In this document: positions 44,846 to 54,049 of the stretch, piece by piece
Layout: each line of letters starts with the position of its first letter
Position numbering within the stretch: position 1 is the stretch's first letter
NCBI RefSeq assembly: GCF_003515705.1
Contig: NZ_QWEH01000005.1
Location: forward strand, 124,001 to 188,000
Direction: 5' to 3'
DNA from: Oceanobacillus profundus
GTDB taxonomy: Bacteria; Bacillota; Bacilli; Bacillales; Amphibacillaceae
Length of the DNA: 64,000 nt
Notes under the pieces: model-generated
What the model was told of the DNA's origin: nothing
Database searches by the model: none
Seen by the model: only the letters and a program-made list of their open reading frames with translations
Program-made: the position numbers and the translations under genes

Positions 44846-45778
44846 ATGAAAGGGATTATTTTAGCTGGAGGTAGTGGTACTAGGCTATACCCGAGTACGA
44901 ATTCAGTAAACAAGCATCTATTAGCTATTTACGATAAGCCGATGATTTATTATCCATTATCGGTTCTTATGCTCGGCGGTATTAGAGAAATTATGATTAT
45001 CAGTACGCCAGAAGATATTGGTAGATTCGAAGAGATGCTTGGTGATGGATCTGCGTTTGGTATTCAGATTGAATATGAAGTACAACGCGAGCCAAAAGGT
45101 ATTCCACAAGCATTGACAATCGCAGAGGAGTTTATTGCAGACGATAAGGTAACACTCATTCTTGCCGATAATATTTTCTTTGGGCATGGGTTTACGACAT
45201 TGTTCCGAAAAGCAATTAAAAATCACCGACACGCAACTGTTTTCGGGTATCGTGTAAAGGATCCTGAGCGTTTTGGTGTCGTTGACTTTGACCATCATCA
45301 AAAAGTCATTTCAATAGAAGAAAAGCCGGAGCATCCAAAATCAGATTTCGCTGTTACCGGGCTATATATTTATGATCAGCAGGCTGTTAAATTAGCTAAA
45401 AAGCTGAAACCCTCCAAACGTGGTGAGTTAGAAATCACAGACTTAAACAAGCAGTATTTGATGCGAAACCAGTTAGATGTAGAATTACTTGGAAGAGGTT
45501 TTACATGGATGGACGCCGGGACCCACGAATCGCTATTTGAAGCTACTGAATTTATCCGAATTACCCAAAAGCGTCAAGGATTCAAACTAGCTTGTATTGA
45601 GGAGATTGCCTATTACCTTGGCTATATTTCAAAACAAGCACTCTATGAAAAAGGTAAAGCCATGGAAAAAAACGATTATGGCCAGTATTTACTTGAAATT
45701 GCTGACCGCAAATATACCCAGCAATATTGGGATTCGATTGAACATCATCCAATGTTAGGACTGGTGCAAAATGAATAA
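44846..45778 (+). CDS. rmlA: Glucose-1-phosphate thymidylyltransferase RmlA
   Basis: The 310-residue nucleotidyltransferase has the signature GIILAGGSGTRLYPST and PMIYYPLSVLM. It makes dTDP-glucose from glucose 1-phosphate and dTTP. It opens a seven-gene cassette. The next start codon lies inside its 3' end, indicating coupling. Absence of rmlC and rmlD argues against rhamnose as the product. Confidence 0.93.
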   Translation: MKGIILAGGSGTRLYPSTNSVNKHLLAIYDKPMIYYPLSVLMLGGIREIMIISTPEDIGRFEEMLGDGSAFGIQIEYEVQREPKGIPQALTIAEEFIADDKVTLILADNIFFGHGFTTLFRKAIKNHRHATVFGYRVKDPERFGVVDFDHHQKVISIEEKPEHPKSDFAVTGLYIYDQQAVKLAKKLKPSKRGELEITDLNKQYLMRNQLDVELLGRGFTWMDAGTHESLFEATEFIRITQKRQGFKLACIEEIAYYLGYISKQALYEKGKAMEKNDYGQYLLEIADRKYTQQYWDSIEHHPMLGLVQNE

Positions 45779-46811
45779 GCTAAAGCATACGATACTCATT
45801 ACAGGTGGAGCTGGGTTTATTGGCTCTAATTTCATTACTTATTTTATGAAAAAATATCCAAACAGAAGAATTCTAAATATAGACAAACTTACCTACGCAG
45901 GCAAGGCAGACAATTTAACAGAAGTGGAAAACCTTGAAAACTATCATTTTATTCATGGGGACATCACGGATAGTAAGCTTGTTAACCAGTTATTTCGGGA
46001 ACATGATATTACTGGAATTATCAATTTTGCCGCAGAGTCACATGTTGACCGGTCGATTAATGATGCGAAAGCATTTGGTCAGTCTAATATTCTTGGAACA
46101 CTAACACTTCTACAAGCAGCACAATTAGATTGGGACAAAAAAGGCGAACTAAGCAATCGACGCTTCCATCAAATTTCTACTGATGAAGTATATGGCTCCT
46201 TAGATAGTGAAGGTGTCTTTTCAGAGGAGACTCCTTATGATCCACGTAATCCTTATAGTGCTTCTAAAGCAAGTGCAAACTTACTTGCAAAAAGCTTCGG
46301 GTATACGTATGGCATGAATGTTGTTATCTCCTCTAGTTCCAATAACTATGGACCAAAACAGAATGAGGAAAAGCTAATCCCAACGATCATTTCAAACGCA
46401 TTAGCGGGAAAATCAATTCCAATCTATGGAGATGGGAAAAACATTCGGGATTGGCTCTATGTAATGGATCACTGCAAAGCTATAGATTTAATCTTCCACT
46501 ATGGACAAACTCAAGCCACGTATAATGTTGGTGGAAGCAATGAAAAAACGAATATCGAGATAGCAGCACAGGTGTGCGAAATACTCGATGAACTGGCATT
46601 CAGCAGAAGATCAGCACTTTCAATCGATAGCTTTAAAGATCTAATTACCTTTACCGAAGACCGAAAAGGCCATGACCGACGATATGCTGTCGATGCTTCT
46701 AAACTTACAAATGAACTGGGCTGGAAACCAACCGAGGACTTTACAGAAGGACTTCGGAAAACAGTGGAAGGCTATGTACAAAAATGGAAGCAAACAAGCC
46801 TGATCCATTAA
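45771..46811 (+). CDS. rmlB: dTDP-glucose 4,6-dehydratase RmlB
   Basis: The 346-residue short-chain dehydrogenase has GGAGFIGSNF for NAD, STDEVYGSL and the catalytic YSASKAS tyrosine-lysine pair. It converts dTDP-glucose to dTDP-4-keto-6-deoxyglucose, the branch point used by the WecE-like enzyme further along. It overlaps rmlA by 8 bp. Confidence 0.94.
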   Translation: MNKLKHTILITGGAGFIGSNFITYFMKKYPNRRILNIDKLTYAGKADNLTEVENLENYHFIHGDITDSKLVNQLFREHDITGIINFAAESHVDRSINDAKAFGQSNILGTLTLLQAAQLDWDKKGELSNRRFHQISTDEVYGSLDSEGVFSEETPYDPRNPYSASKASANLLAKSFGYTYGMNVVISSSSNNYGPKQNEEKLIPTIISNALAGKSIPIYGDGKNIRDWLYVMDHCKAIDLIFHYGQTQATYNVGGSNEKTNIEIAAQVCEILDELAFSRRSALSIDSFKDLITFTEDRKGHDRRYAVDASKLTNELGWKPTEDFTEGLRKTVEGYVQKWKQTSLIH

Positions 46812-47743
46812 TTTCTGTTGTCATTCCTGTTTATGGTTGTGAGACCTGTTTAATTGAGCTTTGCAATCGAATAAAAAATACCATTACAGCTATTCCAGCC
46901 CAATACGAAATTATTCTCGTAAACGATGCAAGCCCCGACAATGCTTGGGAGAGGATTAAACAGTTAAGTGAACAGGATAAACAGATTAAAGGAATTGATT
47001 TTGCACGAAACTTTGGACAACATCATGCCATTACTGCTGGTCTTGATTACGCGAACGGCGACTGGATTGTCGTGATGGATTGTGATCTTCAGGATCGACC
47101 AGAAGAAATTGCTAAATTATATGCGAAAGCACTGGATGGCTATGAAGTTGTTTTCGGCAAGCGAATGGAACGCCAAGACAACTGGTGGAAGAAAAAGTCA
47201 TCACAAGCCTTTTACTGGGTCTATGATTATTTCACAAATAGCAATTCCGATTATATGGCGGCTAATTTCAGCATTAATGCGAAAAAAGTTGTTATGGGAT
47301 TCCGGCAGATGCGTGAGCAAAATCGCTTCTTCCCCTTATTTATTCAATGGATGGGATATAAAACCATTCATATTCCCATCGAACATGATGCGAGAAAGGA
47401 AGGAAAGTCTTCCTATAATTTAAAAAAACTCATTAATTTGGCAACCGATGCAATCATTTCGCAGTCGAATAAGCCGCTGCGACTATCGATTCAATTTGGC
47501 TTTTTGCTTGCCGCCGCATCTTTTCTTTATGGTGTGTACTTGTTTGTACGCTACTTCTTCCTAGATGTATCTGTACCAGGATGGACGAGTGTCATGGTAT
47601 CCCTTTTCTTTATTGGGGGATTAGTCTTCTTCAATTTTGGCATCCTTGGCCTTTATATCGGGAAAATATTTAATGAAGTAAAAGGACGACCATTATACTT
47701 AATTCGAGAAACAACGGAAGAAAACATGGAAAATCGGAGCTGA
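46784..47743 (+). CDS. GT2 polyprenyl-phosphate glycosyltransferase, GtrB/YkoT-like
   Basis: The 319-residue protein has a GT-A family 2 domain (ISVVIPVYGCE, NDASPDNAW, GDWIVVMDCDLQDRPEEI) and two C-terminal membrane helices, the architecture of DPM1, ArnC, GtrB and B. subtilis CsbB/YkoT. Such enzymes load a sugar onto undecaprenyl phosphate at the inner membrane face. The start overlaps the rmlB end by 28 bp. Confidence 0.9.
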   Translation: MEANKPDPLISVVIPVYGCETCLIELCNRIKNTITAIPAQYEIILVNDASPDNAWERIKQLSEQDKQIKGIDFARNFGQHHAITAGLDYANGDWIVVMDCDLQDRPEEIAKLYAKALDGYEVVFGKRMERQDNWWKKKSSQAFYWVYDYFTNSNSDYMAANFSINAKKVVMGFRQMREQNRFFPLFIQWMGYKTIHIPIEHDARKEGKSSYNLKKLINLATDAIISQSNKPLRLSIQFGFLLAAASFLYGVYLFVRYFFLDVSVPGWTSVMVSLFFIGGLVFFNFGILGLYIGKIFNEVKGRPLYLIRETTEENMENRS

Positions 47744-47750
47744 TCGAACA

Positions 47751-48437
47751 ATGGAAAATTACTTACAACCTACTCCCTGGGACAAACGGAGTTTTATTAT
47801 TGATACGTACGAAGTAACCTCCAGTTCAGAGGAGGCATTAAAACAAACAAATAACATAGAAGGTCATTTCACATTAAAAGTCGATCCGTTGGAAAACACG
47901 GAAAATCTAAAGAAATATGGTTTTTATTATGCGGATACACTTACAGAACCAGTTTGCAAGGCAGAGAACTTTAAACCGTATGAACAGCAAGGAATTGAAA
48001 TCTCACGTCAGTATGAACGAGATGAAATCTTAGAAATTGCAGAAGAAGCGTTTAAAGGCGGACGTTTCCATCGTGACTTTAACATCCCGGACCATATGGC
48101 AGATAAACGCTACATGAATTGGGTGCATGATCTGATCGAAAAGGACCTTATTATAGCACTTATCTATGAAGGAAAAACTGCCGGGTTTTATGCTTATGAA
48201 AATGATAAAATACTGCTTTTGGCTATGTCTAAAAACTATCGCGGAAAAGGGCTTGCCAAGGCCTTTACAAGCTATTGTGTTCAAGAGCAATTCGCCATGG
48301 GCCACTCAGAATTAAAAACATCCATCTCACCGTCTAACGTCGCATCTTTAAACGTATTTATTAGTTTAGGATTCCGGCTACGCAAATCAACCGATGTGTA
48401 CCATAAATTAAATGGTTCCATTCCGTATGGAGGCTGA
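47751..48437 (+). CDS. GNAT acetyltransferase, WecD-like
   Basis: The 228-residue protein has an N-terminal WecD-like part (PWDKRSFIIDTYEV, LKKYGFYYADTLTE, AFKGGRFHRDFNIPDHMADKRYMNWVHDLI) and a GNAT core with the acetyl-CoA loop YRGKGLAKAF. E. coli WecD N-acetylates dTDP-4-amino-4,6-dideoxygalactose. Placement beside a WecE-like aminotransferase supports the same reaction. It lies 7 bp after the GT2 gene. Confidence 0.78.
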   Translation: MENYLQPTPWDKRSFIIDTYEVTSSSEEALKQTNNIEGHFTLKVDPLENTENLKKYGFYYADTLTEPVCKAENFKPYEQQGIEISRQYERDEILEIAEEAFKGGRFHRDFNIPDHMADKRYMNWVHDLIEKDLIIALIYEGKTAGFYAYENDKILLLAMSKNYRGKGLAKAFTSYCVQEQFAMGHSELKTSISPSNVASLNVFISLGFRLRKSTDVYHKLNGSIPYGG

Positions 48438-48440
48438 CAA

Positions 48441-48797
48441 ATGGGTTATTTGTATATTTTTGGAACCATCGCATTTACCGTCTATGGACAGCTCATTTTA
48501 AAATGGAAGATTGACCAACAAGGAAACTTGCCAGAGCCATTCATGGATAAGATTATCTTTTTGCTGCAGCTACTCTTAAATCCATGGATTATTTCCGGGT
48601 TTCTTGCAGCATTCTGTGCTGCCCTATGCTGGATGGCGGCAATGACAAAATTTGATATTAGCTACGCTTACCCGTTTATGAGCATATCATTTGTATTGGT
48701 GTTTATCTTGTCAGCTTTCCTTTTTCAAGAACCAATCACCATGCAAAAAGCAATTGGTATGGCATTTGTTGTACTTGGAATTATCGTAATGAGGTGA
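48441..48797 (+). CDS. EmrE/ArnE-like small membrane protein, possible flippase
   Basis: The 118-residue protein has about four helices of the EamA/SMR type (TIAFTVYGQLILKWKI, ISYAYPFMSISFVLVFILSAFLF, IGMAFVVLGIIVM). ArnE/ArnF are small proteins of this fold that flip undecaprenyl-phosphate aminoarabinose. In this cassette it likely flips the lipid-linked aminosugar, replacing a GtrA-type flippase; this is inferred. It lies 3 bp after the WecD-like gene. Confidence 0.78.
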   Translation: MGYLYIFGTIAFTVYGQLILKWKIDQQGNLPEPFMDKIIFLLQLLLNPWIISGFLAAFCAALCWMAAMTKFDISYAYPFMSISFVLVFILSAFLFQEPITMQKAIGMAFVVLGIIVMR

Positions 48798-48803
48798 TAA
48801 AAA

Positions 48804-49934
48804 TTGATTCCTTTTAACCAACCATGCAAAATCGGAACAGAAATAGAAGCTATCCAACATGTTTTAGCAGAGAACAAGTTTTCCGGAAATGGTCCTTTCG
48901 GGAAAAAGTGTACAGACTGGTTTGAACGCGAGCTTCCATGTAAACGTGCAATTCTGACTCCTTCCTGTACTGCGGCCTTGGAGATGACTGCATTACTAAC
49001 AGAGGTCGGGGAAGGCGATGAAGTAATCCTCCCTTCCTATACGTTCGTTTCTACAGCAAATGCTTTTGCACTTCGAGGAGCCTCACTGCGTTTTGTCGAT
49101 GTAGATCCATCCACGATGAACATTGCGCCAGATCGGATTGCTGCTGCAGTGACAGACAAAACTAAGGCAATCGTCGTTGTGCACTATGCAGGAGTTGCCT
49201 GTGATATGGACGCAATTATGGAAATTGCGAACGAGCACAGGCTTTGGGTAATTGAAGATGCTGCACAAGGTGTCATGAGCACCTATAAAGGGAAGGCACT
49301 CGGAACGATTGGACACCTCGGAACGTATAGCTTTCATGAAACAAAAAACTATACATCTGGAGAAGGTGGAGCTCTTATAATTAATGATCCATCCCTTATT
49401 GAACGGGCAGAAATATTACAAGAAAAAGGAACAGACCGTTCCAAGTTCATGAAAGGAATGGTCGATAAGTATACCTGGCGAGATATTGGTTCCTCTTATC
49501 TATTAAGTGAGTTGAATGCAGCTTATTTGGCTGTTCAGCTTGAACATGCAGAAACGATAAATAACGATCGTTTACGTACGTGGGAACAGTATGCGACCGG
49601 ACTTGGGACCTTAATCGAAGAAAGGATTATAGAGGGACCGCATATACCTGCGGACTGTAAGCATAACGCCCATATGTTTTATATTAAAACGAAAGATGAA
49701 CAAGAGCGCTCCGAGCTCATTTCTTATTTAAAGGAAAATAATATTATGGCTGTCTCCCATTATGTCCCATTACATTCAGCAAAAGCTGGACAAGAGTTCG
49801 GGAAATTTATTGGGAAGGACCAGTACACAACGTTGGGTAGTGAAAGAATCGTTCGACTGCCACTTTATTATGGAATAAATACGAAGGATGTCAGCCATGT
49901 TATCGAAACGATCAAACTTTTTTATCAAAAATAA
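48804..49934 (+). CDS. wecE: dTDP-4-amino-4,6-dideoxygalactose transaminase, WecE-like
   Basis: The 376-residue PLP aminotransferase of the DegT/DnrJ/EryC1 family has the acceptor motif SCTAALEMTALL, the aspartate VIEDAAQG and the lysine in SFHETKNYTSGEGGAL, which is the WecE-style active site. It aminates dTDP-4-keto-6-deoxyglucose. The start is TTG at 48804 behind GAGGTGATAAAAA. The next gene starts inside its 3' end. Confidence 0.9.
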   Translation: MIPFNQPCKIGTEIEAIQHVLAENKFSGNGPFGKKCTDWFERELPCKRAILTPSCTAALEMTALLTEVGEGDEVILPSYTFVSTANAFALRGASLRFVDVDPSTMNIAPDRIAAAVTDKTKAIVVVHYAGVACDMDAIMEIANEHRLWVIEDAAQGVMSTYKGKALGTIGHLGTYSFHETKNYTSGEGGALIINDPSLIERAEILQEKGTDRSKFMKGMVDKYTWRDIGSSYLLSELNAAYLAVQLEHAETINNDRLRTWEQYATGLGTLIEERIIEGPHIPADCKHNAHMFYIKTKDEQERSELISYLKENNIMAVSHYVPLHSAKAGQEFGKFIGKDQYTTLGSERIVRLPLYYGINTKDVSHVIETIKLFYQK

Positions 49935-51597
49935 ATACATGTTGATTGCGTGTATTATCCTCATAGGATATCTCCTCCCCTATTACCTTTTAGGTGAGGA
50001 CACGCATATTCGTTTGCATGATAATTTAGATTCAAATATCGTATGGTATAAAATTCTTGCCGAGAGTGGACAGATTTTCACATTGACAGATACCACATTG
50101 CCAAACGTAATCAATGGTTTACCAAGAAGCGCCCTTCCTTCCGGATTCGATGCTGTCGTGTGGCTTTATGTGCTTTTTGAACCAATGACAGCTTATAGTA
50201 TCAGTCAAACGATTATGCGGTTTGCTGCGCTTTTTGGCATGTATTTTCTACTGTCGAAGCATATTTTCCGAGCAGGCTCTAATACGTACATACACATCAT
50301 TACAGTTGGAGCTTCTCTAGGGTTTGCAATGCTTCCCTATTGGCCATCAGGGGTTTTATCAATTGCTGGTATCCCACTAGCGTTGTATTTGTTTTTAACA
50401 ATTCGAAAAAATGGTTGGGATGTACCGAAATATCTTTGGATTCTTTTATTCATCATCCCATTCTTTTCGAATTTTGTACTTAGCTTTGTCTTTTTCCTTG
50501 GATTACTAGGCATTCTTTGGTTGATTGACTGGATAAGGTCAAAACAAATAAATTGGCCATTTTTCACTGCAATTATTGCCATGACAGGCATCTATTTAAT
50601 CAAAGATTATTTGCTTATCGTATCCATGTTTTTTGATGAGGGCTTTACTTCCCATCGTGATGAATTAGACCTTGGTTATAATACGTTCGAACGCAGTGTA
50701 GAACTATCGTGGGAAAACTTTCTCTACGGTCATACCCATGACATGGCATTACAAACGTATCTGATCATCCCAACGATTTTATTAGCCTTACTCATTGCAG
50801 CATTTAGCAATGTAAAGCCGAGGCTGTTGATGAGCTTTTTCGTATTTAACTTCGCTGTTTCTGTTTGGTATGCATTTTGGTATTGGGAAGGCTGGCGAAT
50901 GGTGAAAGACAATTTCTCACTAGCAAATACCTTCAACTTTGCTCGTGTGCATTTTCTCGATCCGCCAATTTGGTATATTTGCTTCGCACTAGCACTTGTA
51001 ATTTTGTGGAAGCATTTAAAATTTGGGAAAGCTATTGCCTGCATTCTAATTTTACTCCAGTGTTTCCTAGCATTCGGATCTACAGAGGAACTAAGATACG
51101 GTGCCATTAACACACCAACGTTTAAAGAATTTTATGCTGAGGAACTCTTTGATGAAATTGAGGAATATATTGCAAGGGATCAATCGGATTACCGGGTTGT
51201 GAGCATTGGCATGCACCCAACCATCGCACAATATAACGGATTCTATACACTTGATACGTACAACAACTCCTTTCCACTCGAGTATAAGCATGCATTCAGA
51301 GAAGTTATTGCTGGAGAACTAGATAAAAGCGCAACATTAGAAAACTACTTTGATACATGGGGTGGTAGATTATATATGTATGTCGCTGAGCATGGTAAAG
51401 ATTATATGTTTACAAAAAATAGGGATGGAGCTATCGAGCAGCTGGATATCGATACAGAAGCATTGAAAAACCTAGGTGGAGACTATATTCTTTCAGCTGT
51501 TCCTATTGAGAATGCGGAAGAACTTGGACTCCAGCATGAGCAAACCTTTGAAACTGATTCATCTATTTGGCGAATTGAGCTTTATTCAGTGTCTTAG
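49897..51597 (+). CDS. DUF6044 family membrane protein, YkoS-like, possible GT-C
   Basis: The roughly 566-residue protein has many helices and a large C-terminal extracellular domain; LRLHDNLDSNIVWYKILAESG and PNVINGLPRSALPSGFDAV resemble B. subtilis YkoS, assigned to DUF6044. Early acidic residues in an external loop recall GT-C glycosyltransferases such as YfhO, and YkoS sits beside the YkoT GT2 in B. subtilis. It may transfer the flipped sugar to a wall polymer. ATG at 49897 has GAAGG nine bases upstream; the ATG three codons earlier overlaps that site. Confidence 0.8.
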   Translation: MLSKRSNFFIKNKYMLIACIILIGYLLPYYLLGEDTHIRLHDNLDSNIVWYKILAESGQIFTLTDTTLPNVINGLPRSALPSGFDAVVWLYVLFEPMTAYSISQTIMRFAALFGMYFLLSKHIFRAGSNTYIHIITVGASLGFAMLPYWPSGVLSIAGIPLALYLFLTIRKNGWDVPKYLWILLFIIPFFSNFVLSFVFFLGLLGILWLIDWIRSKQINWPFFTAIIAMTGIYLIKDYLLIVSMFFDEGFTSHRDELDLGYNTFERSVELSWENFLYGHTHDMALQTYLIIPTILLALLIAAFSNVKPRLLMSFFVFNFAVSVWYAFWYWEGWRMVKDNFSLANTFNFARVHFLDPPIWYICFALALVILWKHLKFGKAIACILILLQCFLAFGSTEELRYGAINTPTFKEFYAEELFDEIEEYIARDQSDYRVVSIGMHPTIAQYNGFYTLDTYNNSFPLEYKHAFREVIAGELDKSATLENYFDTWGGRLYMYVAEHGKDYMFTKNRDGAIEQLDIDTEALKNLGGDYILSAVPIENAEELGLQHEQTFETDSSIWRIELYSVS

Positions 51598-51606
51598 GGG
51601 GAAGTA

Positions 51607-51647
51607 GAAAAAACCAGCATACGAACGGGCAGTATGCTGGTTTTTCT
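51607..51647. terminator. Terminator at the end of the glycan cassette
   Basis: AGAAAAAACCAGCATAC pairs with GTATGCTGGTTTTTCT (one bulge), serving the cassette and the convergent SAP gene. Confidence 0.85.
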
Positions 51648-51666
51648 ACACTTGTTATAAGGCTTG

Positions 51667-52242
51667 CTACAAAGATGAATGCTTAGAGATGTATTTATTG
51701 CTTCCCGGGAGTTTTTTAATCGTATTCCAAGCTTCAATTGCTTCCTTGCGACTTTTCCCTTGATTACTAGGGTCGCCAAAAAAGTCGTGAATAAATTGAT
51801 TGTATTCAAATTGAGGTGCAATTTGTTTCTTGTACGATGGATCTTTCTTTCGTTCTTCCTCTTTATACCAAGCTTCTACAGCATCTCGATACGTTTTTCC
51901 GATATTGTTTTTGAAATAGTTTTGGATATAAGTAGAAAAATGAAAGTCAGAGATAACGGTTTTGAAAAAAGCTCTTACTTGTTGACTGCAACGATGATTT
52001 TCTGAAATAACTGTATCAAGACTCAATTCAATCTGTAGCGCTGCTCTGTTCCCTTTTGCTTTTCGAATTGGTTTTTTTATCTCTCCTGTACGAAGGAAAG
52101 TCTCAATTCTGTTAGAAATCTCTATTTTGGAACCTGAAGCACTTATTCCGTTTCCTCTGCAAAATATTTGGAGTTCTTCTTTTAACCAATAGAAATCTTT
52201 AAAACTTTGGATACTCATGTCTGTTGTTAAATTAGGCCTCAA
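51667..52242 (-). CDS. SAP domain / DUF6434-like protein
   Basis: The roughly 191-residue protein starts with a SAP-type motif (FYWLKEELQIFCRGNGISASGSKIEISNRIETFL), which in other proteins binds DNA, and has a C-terminal region with repeated YRDAVEAWY and RKEAIEAWN motifs, matching DUF6434 proteins. Function unknown. GGAGG overlaps the ATG at 52257, so TTG at 52242 or 52245 is a likelier start. Monocistronic. Confidence 0.72.
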   Translation of the reverse strand: MRPNLTTDMSIQSFKDFYWLKEELQIFCRGNGISASGSKIEISNRIETFLRTGEIKKPIRKAKGNRAALQIELSLDTVISENHRCSQQVRAFFKTVISDFHFSTYIQNYFKNNIGKTYRDAVEAWYKEEERKKDPSYKKQIAPQFEYNQFIHDFFGDPSNQGKSRKEAIEAWNTIKKLPGSNKYISKHSSL

Positions 52243-52438
52243 CAATATCGCCTCCATGTTTGATACCTAATTTCATTATAGAACTCTTGTTCCGAACCAT
52301 CAATAAACATCACGCAATCTTAAATTCAAGGAGTACAAGTTACTATAAGTACCTTTCACTTGGAAGTCGCCTGCTTTACAAGAATATCCTAATAGGTAGA
52401 GTACCTATCACTTTTAAGCTGTGAACAGGTACTTTATA

Positions 52439-53029
52439 TTATAATTCGATTTCTTTCTGCAGGCGATTTAATTCCGCGTTCAATTCATCCATCATCATTT
52501 CCATCGCTTCTTTTTTCGGGTGATCTTCAGACAAGTAAATGGGTTCGCCGTAAATAATTTTTGCTTTTTTTCTTTTAAATAGTTCCGTGAAATTATTTGG
52601 TCCTGTATAAGCAACAGGAACAATCGGAGCTTTCGAATGTGTCGCTATCGTTACTGCCCCTCTTTTTAACGGCGCTTCTTCACTTGTTCTGGTTCCACTA
52701 GGGAAAATCCCAACTACTTTGTTATCCTTTAGTAATTTTCGCGGTGTTTTTATCGAACTTGGGCCAGGGTTTTCACGATCAACCGGAAAGGCGTGTAAGT
52801 TTTCCATTAGCCATTTTGTAAAACCTGTTTGGAATAACTCCTTCTTTGCCATATAATATATCTTGGTGGGTAATACCGATACGCCTAACCACAATATATC
52901 AACCCATCCTGTATGGGTGCATGCTATAATATATCCTCCGGATTGAGGTAAGTTTTCTTTTTGATATACCTTGATTCTGCCAAATAAACTTAAAATGAAC
53001 TTTAATAAATAAGCTGCAAAATAATACAT
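52439..53029 (-). CDS. plsC: 1-acylglycerol-3-phosphate acyltransferase PlsC-like
   Basis: The 196-residue membrane-associated enzyme has the acyltransferase motifs HTGWVD (HX4D), VDREN and FPSGTRT. It adds the second acyl chain in phosphatidic acid synthesis. GAGGAATAAGCC precedes the ATG. Several paralogues are usual in Bacillaceae. Confidence 0.88.
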   Translation of the reverse strand: MYYFAAYLLKFILSLFGRIKVYQKENLPQSGGYIIACTHTGWVDILWLGVSVLPTKIYYMAKKELFQTGFTKWLMENLHAFPVDRENPGPSSIKTPRKLLKDNKVVGIFPSGTRTSEEAPLKRGAVTIATHSKAPIVPVAYTGPNNFTELFKRKKAKIIYGEPIYLSEDHPKKEAMEMMMDELNAELNRLQKEIEL

Positions 53030-53156
53030 GGCTTATTCCTCTTTTCTATAATAATAGTATATATCTATTTTAGCATATAGTATTAGTAACTGGTACTAAT
53101 TTTTATGTGAATGCTGATTGTTATTTTACATTATAGCTTGAAAATAGCAATCCATA

Positions 53157-53193
53157 AAAAATTCCTCCCAATTCTATTTTGGAAGGAACTCTT
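53157..53193 (-). terminator. Terminator after the RND remnant
   Basis: TTCCTCCCAA and TTTGGAAGGAA form a hairpin with mismatches, followed on the minus strand by TTTTTT. Confidence 0.65.
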
Positions 53194-53198
53194 ATCTT

Positions 53199-53804
53199 TT
53201 ATACCGCTTGATCCTCTACTGTCTTTTGTTCTTTACTCCTTGGTTTAAACAATCGACCGAAACCATTTCCTATTGCATTGAATGTACGGTAAACTGCTGG
53301 AACTAAAACCAATGTAATCAATGTTGCAAACATCAGTCCAGAAATAACTGCTGTCGCCATTGTTGCTTGATAATTCCCAGTTGTTCCGGTTGCTAATGCA
53401 AGTGGCAGCATACCACCAACCGTTGTAAAAGTCGTCATAAAAATTGGTCGAATACGATCTTTACCCGCTCTGACTACTGCATCATTCACAGGAATACCTT
53501 CTCTGCGCAATTGGTTTGTTCGGTCAATAAGTAGAATCGCATTATTTAATACAATCCCAATAAGCATGATAATCCCCATACCTGACAGGATACTTAGCTC
53601 CCGCTGTGTGGCGAATAAACCTAAAACAACCCCCACAAAGGCCATTGGAATAACCGACATTACAATAATTGGATGTGCTAAATGGTTAAATTGCACGGCC
53701 ATTACTAGGTATACGAGGAAAATAGAGATAACAAAGATAAGAATCATATCGGTTAGGAGCTCCTGTTGTGTGGACTTAAGACTTATTGAATAAGTTAGAA
53801 TCAT
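53199..53804 (-). pseudogene. C-terminal remnant of an RND (AcrB/SwrC-like) transporter
   Basis: The 201 codons match only the last four or so membrane helices of an RND pump (FLVYLVMAVQFNHLAHPIIVMSVIPMAFVGVVLGLF, NNAILLIDRTNQLRREG, RIRPIFMTTFTTVGGMLPLALATG). Intact members exceed 1000 residues. There is no ribosome site before the first ATG and no RND sequence upstream. It is likely a deletion relic, though its own terminator survives. Confidence 0.82.
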
Positions 53805-53831
53805 ACAGACAGTTATACCAGGAAAAAGTAA

Positions 53832-53866
53832 AAGAAGTGTAACAATTGGAAAATGTCACACTTCTT
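53832..53866. terminator. Hairpin upstream of csaA
   Basis: AGAAGTGT and ACACTTCT are inverted arms, extended by AAC/GT pairs, with T-rich sequence after. It may be the terminator of a lost gene next to the RND remnant. Confidence 0.5.
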
Positions 53867-54049
53867 TACAGAATAATTATTGTATTTTTTCTTGAGTGAT
53901 AGTTGGCTTTTTAATATTGCCTTCATTTTTATCACTACGGTACTGTTTTTGACTAGCTATATAAAATAACTAAGTATTATATTTTTTCAATTATGAAACA
54001 CTTGTAGTATAGTAATAGAAAAATATTCAAGGATTGGAGCGTATTTCAC

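Noticed and set aside
49083-51291. Antisense open frames within the wecE-like and DUF6044 genes
   Set aside because: They are shadows of well-supported coding genes and lack ribosome sites.
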